Part shown: positions 62,580 to 64,000 of the stretch, piece after piece
Numbering within the stretch: position 1 is the stretch's first letter
Layout: every line of letters begins with the position of its first letter
NCBI GenBank assembly: GCA_946807835.1
Contig: OX327702.1
Location: 8,246,001-8,310,000 of the forward strand
DNA length: 64,000 nucleotides
Direction: 5' to 3'
Source of the DNA: Ailanthus altissimus
Taxonomy: Eukaryota > Streptophyta > Magnoliopsida > Sapindales > Simaroubaceae
Translations under genes and position numbers: made by a program
The notes under the pieces: model-generated
What the model saw: the letters and a program-made list of their open reading frames with translations, nothing else
The model's database searches: none
What the model was told of the DNA's origin: nothing

Positions 62580-62592
62580 GGGGGGGGGGGGG
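62580..62592. repeat. Run of 13 G
   Basis: A homopolymer of 13 G within the 3' Copia LTR, where the 5' LTR (about 49906) has only gtgcgtggggcat. It is a simple-repeat expansion or an assembly artefact. Confidence 0.9.
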
Positions 62593-63858
62593 CGGCATCA
62601 GTCATAGACTTATTGAATAGTTCTATTTGATGAATTAAGCGTGGACCTAGAAAGTCCCATAATATGAAGTGTACTCGTTATACACTGGGGCAGCATCCTG
62701 AATTGAATTGTTCAATCTAATAATTGTTAGTAAAATCGAATATTTGTTTCAAGCACATTCGGAATACGTGCATATCAAGACGTAAGTGTTAAATATATTA
62801 ATTAGTTAACAATTGTTGTTGACAAATTAATATTGACATATAGCGTATAGTGAGCCATTAAATATATTGACTTAAGTGTTAAGTTTGGTGGGACTCATAT
62901 TATATTAAATAAAGGCGTACATGTAATTTTATTTAATTATTAAATAATTAAGATATTTATTTTATTTAATAATTAAGTAAAAATTAATTTAACCGTGGTT
63001 AGAGTTAATCTTAAGGTAAAATTAATTTAATAAAATAAATATTAAATAGGTTAATTTAATGATTAAGTTAACTTAAACTTAACCTAAGTTAAAAATTAAT
63101 TATAGTTGAATTAAATGAAATCTTAATGGCCAAGTTAAGTAAAATTAATAGTTAAGTAAACTTTAACTTAACAAAAATTAATTGTTAATCTAAGTCAAGT
63201 TAAATTGTTGCTTAATGACCAAGTTTTTGATTACTTAATTATTAAAGGAGGCCAAATGAAGTAAAATTGAAGCTCAGGTTGTTTTTGGTGTGGCCGATTA
63301 AGAGAGAATTAGAGAGAAATTTTATTTTTCTTGTAAAGAGTTCAGATGTAGAGTTCTTTCTTCATTTTCTTTTCAATTAGGCTTAGGCCATTAAAGTAAT
63401 AAAAGCATTTATTGTATTGATCAAGTATTGATTAAAGGTAAAACAAATATTATATAATTTAAATATTAGACTATAAAAATTAAGAGTTAATCTCGTAGTT
63501 TAAGTGTTAAATTATTATTAAAAATAAAACTGTTATTTTAGCGACTCAAGTCTATCTCGTTGAGTTCTAAAATTGCCAACAGTTTATTTCAGGCGGTACT
63601 TCAATTTATATCATTCCAAAAATTTGACAGGTAATTATTTTCAATTATTGTATTAATATAATTAATTTATTTTATATTTTATGCATTAGTGTAATGTAAC
63701 AAAATTTATCATGTTCATTATTTAAGAAATTAAATTTTTAGTTTCTCTTGCACATATATATACCATATAAGATACATGTATATATATAAAAAAATAATGG
63801 ATAGATATCAACATGTGTACACATCTAATAGGATACGGTCTTGAACCGTATTCCAACA

Positions 63859-64000
63859 CATTGATCCATTAAATGTACCGTATTCCAACACATTAATCCA
63901 TTCAATTACATTTAAGATCATTTAATTGTATTCAAATACTCTCTTGCTTGTCTTAAAAACACTTTTCATATATAATATTTTATTTATTTATTTATTAATA
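63859..64000 (+). mobile_element. Tat-like 3' LTR, right part, cut by the window end
   Basis: cattgatccatt..caattacatttaagatcatttaattg..ctctcttgcttgtcttaaaaacactt matches 39031-39140. By comparison with the 610-bp LTR at 38656, roughly 125 bp should remain beyond the window. Confidence 0.85.

Larger units (their letters stand above)
48863..63858 (+). mobile_element. Ty1/Copia LTR retrotransposon, degenerate, with three nested solo LTRs
   Basis: The complete footprint is about 15 kb. The 5' LTR is 48863-52543, the Met-tRNA primer site 52546-52557, degraded gag and pol lie in 52558-59327, and the 3' LTR is 59328-63858. Subtracting inserts (1314 bp plus 5-bp duplication in the 5' LTR; 2158 bp in the 3' LTR) leaves 2362 and 2373 bp. 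It inserted into the Tat-like LTR with a T/CATTG duplication. Every recognisable gene segment has multiple stops, so the element is dead. LTRs of this length are long for Copia. Confidence 0.85.
59328..63858 (+). mobile_element. Copia 3' LTR (interrupted by a related antisense LTR)
   Basis: It runs from TGTTAGAGCTGGTGC to ..CGTATTCCAACA. It is interrupted at 60278-62435. Without the insert it is 2373 bp against 2362 bp for the 5' LTR. It ends at 63858. The last bases plus adjoining target DNA are duplicated once (63846-63877 and 63878-63909, 32-bp unit), so a second ..TTCCAACA occurs at 63890. Confidence 0.85.

Noticed and set aside
1..64000. CRISPR arrays, operons, tRNA or rRNA genes, phage or bacterial systems
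   Set aside because: No regularly spaced short direct repeats, ribosome-binding-site-led gene strings or cloverleaf-like sequences were seen. The tRNA-like matches are only retrotransposon primer sites.

Overview
The window is nuclear DNA from a flowering plant, most likely a eudicot. It is very AT-rich. Its one intact gene has compact GT-AG introns and closely resembles plant ORP3-type proteins. Most of the rest is LTR-retrotransposon debris, with primer-binding sites typical of plant Ty3/Gypsy and Ty1/Copia elements. I see no tRNA, rRNA, CRISPR or bacterial-style operon. The species cannot be named from the sequence alone.

Layout. Positions 963-3989 (minus) hold a dead but intron-containing copy of a telomere-repeat-binding (TRP/TBP1-like) protein gene. 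Both its ubiquitin-like and Myb/telobox parts are recognisable and broken. Positions 7.5-11.6 kb hold Gypsy-type LTR debris. Positions 11607-12270 (minus) hold a continuous, intron-free, frameshifted LONELY GUY (LOG) cytokinin-activating enzyme copy, probably a processed pseudogene. Positions 14.9-15.8 kb hold a diverged satellite-like array with monomers of about 175 bp. Positions 16.3-24.9 kb hold decayed Gypsy elements: a gag-only relic with an Asp-tRNA-type primer site, and a solo LTR inserted in that gag.

Positions 26527-30733 (minus) carry the only gene I judge intact: a 10-exon oxysterol-binding-protein-related (ORP3-like) gene encoding 461 residues. Two of its introns carry recent tandem duplications. 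A MITE-like hairpin lies just upstream, and a solo LTR (32608-35350) lies further upstream.

From 36.8 kb to the end the window is a nest of retroelements. Two Tat-like Gypsy copies share one LTR (38656-39265) in tandem. The second copy is interrupted by an LTR at 39874, a block of unknown and possibly organelle-derived DNA (41214-42997) with a striking inverted repeat, a Copia-family solo LTR (42998-45605) and a Gypsy-family solo LTR (46965-48251). A 15-kb Copia element (48863-63858) splits its 3' LTR. That Copia element is itself interrupted by three further solo LTRs (50171-51484, 54282-56376, 60278-62435). Several insertions have perfect or near-perfect 5-bp target duplications. After removing the inserts, the two Copia LTRs are 2362 and 2373 bp, which independently supports the reconstruction.

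No undescribed functional system is evident. The most interesting items are the two pseudogenes, the shared-LTR Tat tandem with its nested insertion history, the 175-bp array, and the unexplained 41.2-43.0 kb block.
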